Assembly (NCBI GenBank): GCA_002350855.1
Contig: DEFM01000031.1
Span: forward strand, 1,562-26,489
Origin: Prevotellaceae bacterium UBA2852
GTDB lineage: Bacteria > Bacteroidota > Bacteroidia > Bacteroidales > Bacteroidaceae
Length of the DNA: 24,928 nt
Direction: 5' to 3'
In this document: in pieces, positions 23,848-24,928 of the stretch
Position numbering within the stretch: position 1 is the first letter of the stretch
Layout of the letters: every line of letters begins with the position of its first letter
Notes under the pieces: generated by a model
The model's database searches: none
Told to the model about the DNA's origin: nothing
What the model saw: only the letters and a program-made list of their open reading frames with translations
Translations under genes and position numbers: made by a program

Positions 23848-24891
23848 CTATTTCAGACTGATATTTCCCTCGTTGTCAATGACGAAGTTGCGATTCTGGA
23901 TATCTGTCTCGGTGAGGGCCTTCATCTGCTTGGCAACAGAATTGGTGGTGTCGAGACGTGGACCGATTCCGCGTTGCTGAATGAAGGAATGGATCTTGCC
24001 GGAAAGAAATTCTCCCTTCTTGTTGATTTTGATTTCTACAACAGGTGCATGACCGCTGATGCCGCTCACGTTGATGCCGTAAGGAGTGCAGAAATTACCG
24101 AGACTATAAGCAATGAAACGGTTCTTATAGACTTCCACACAACGGGTTACGTGAGGACCGTGGCCATAGACAACATCTGCTCCGAGGTCTATGCACAGAT
24201 GTGCCAGTTCTCGTAAGTTGCCACGGTTTTCACCGAGGAATGTCTCCGTGCCTTTGGGCAGGTGTGTCTTGTCCTTGCCTTCTGCTCCGCCGTGGAAAGA
24301 AACTACGAGGATGTCGCATTTGCTCCGAAGTGCGCTGACTATGCGACGGACTGTGGCGGAGTCGGTATGCTTGAGTGTGTAGCGGTTGTGCCCGAATGCG
24401 CAGAGACCATACTTCACGCCTCCACGTTCCACAATGGCGTATTCGGTGCGACCGCTGATACCGGAGTACTTTATGCCTTGAGCCTTCAAGATGGATTCGG
24501 TGGACTCAATGCCTTCTGTTCCGAAGTCATTGGCATGATTGTTTGCCTGACTCATGAAGTCGTAGCCTGCATCTTTGAGATTGACACCGTAGGTGGTTGG
24601 GGTGCGGAAAGAATAGCTGTGTGGACCTGAACCCTTGGTGCTTTTGCCGCCGTCACAAAGAGTGCCTTCAAGGTTCCCAACTGCCAGATTGGCGCGGCGG
24701 GTAATAGCCTTTGTGTCGTCGAAGAGATTCCTTCCGTCGTTCGCAGGCAATTGACGAGAAGGGAAAGTGGTTCCCATCATGATGTCGCCGCACATGGCTA
24801 TGGTGAGTGTGTCGGAGGCAACTCCGGAAGCGTTTGTCTTGAGCACTGTGAACAGAACAGCTGCAAGTGCTATTATCAGTTTTCTTTTCAT
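23848..24891 (-). CDS. CapA-family metallophosphoesterase-like protein
   Basis: The product has 347 residues. A signal peptide (MKRKLIIALAAVLFTVLKTNAS) suggests export. CapA/PgsA-family motifs are present: MCGDIMMG near 33-40, VGNLEGTL, MSQANNHANDFG, VSFHGG, and VYGHGPHVTR, all of which supply metal ligands in the calcineurin-like fold. Members act in poly-gamma-glutamate or capsule formation in some bacteria, but in Bacteroidetes the role of stand-alone copies is not defined. The gene starts 37 bases from the window edge and ends 182 bases before the pnp start codon. Confidence 0.9.
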   Translation of the reverse strand: MKRKLIIALAAVLFTVLKTNASGVASDTLTIAMCGDIMMGTTFPSRQLPANDGRNLFDDTKAITRRANLAVGNLEGTLCDGGKSTKGSGPHSYSFRTPTTYGVNLKDAGYDFMSQANNHANDFGTEGIESTESILKAQGIKYSGISGRTEYAIVERGGVKYGLCAFGHNRYTLKHTDSATVRRIVSALRSKCDILVVSFHGGAEGKDKTHLPKGTETFLGENRGNLRELAHLCIDLGADVVYGHGPHVTRCVEVYKNRFIAYSLGNFCTPYGINVSGISGHAPVVEIKINKKGEFLSGKIHSFIQQRGIGPRLDTTNSVAKQMKALTETDIQNRNFVIDNEGNISLK

Positions 24892-24928
24892 CTTAGTTAT
24901 GGTGTGATATAAGGTAGGTTCTAAAAAT

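Overview
The window looks like a chromosomal segment of a Bacteroidales bacterium, most likely Prevotellaceae (Prevotella/Segatella type). The support is: Bacteroidetes-type promoters (TTTG, about 19-20 bases, TAnnTTTG) in front of several genes, start sites without Shine-Dalgarno sequences, a DUF6078-like Cys-rich protein, DUF3791/DUF3990 genes, and a core cluster proB-proA / zinc peptidase / pnp / capA with Bacteroidales-like proteins. No rRNA or tRNA gene was seen. The genus is an inference from the sequence alone.

Layout. (1) 1-1260, minus: remains of a large 'polyvalent'-type mobile-element protein with an HExxH motif. It is broken by a frameshift near 850-870 and runs off the left edge; its distal part holds a 135-bp tandem duplication open in two frames. 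(2) 1261-1531: hairpins and short repeats, then a DUF6078-like gene (minus). (3) 2044-12319: back-to-back promoters, a WYL-domain regulator, then a type I-B CRISPR-Cas locus in the order cas6, cas5, cas8, cas7, cas3, [RhuM relic + intact RhuM gene], cas4, cas1, cas2. (4) 12320-15294: leader and an array of 43 repeats (30 bp) and 42 spacers (34-38 bp). (5) 15295-17603: accessory stretch with a 23-bp VNTR, an AAA/DUF4143 ATPase, an orphan DUF3791 gene coupled to a truncated DUF3990 gene, and low-complexity GATGTAA-type repeats. (6) 17604-24928, minus: housekeeping genes proA, proB (with palindromic REP-like elements), a YpfJ-type zinc peptidase, a small secreted protein, pnp and a CapA-family protein.

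How the genes work together. Cas6 should cut the array transcript. Cas5, Cas7 and Cas8 (perhaps with a Cas11 made from an internal start in cas8) should form Cascade, and the HD-helicase Cas3 should degrade targets. Cas4-Cas1-Cas2 should acquire spacers. All visible catalytic motifs are present, so the system looks intact. The WYL protein is a plausible regulator.

Most notable observations: a complete RhuM-family gene embedded between cas3 and cas4, preceded by a truncated second RhuM N-terminus; a single clean T-to-A switch at the last base of the CRISPR repeat (repeats 19-43 end in T, repeats 1-18 in A); strong base-composition mosaicism between cas6 and cas5/8/7; a DUF3990 gene reduced to its start; and a REP-like element that supplies the C-terminus of ProB.
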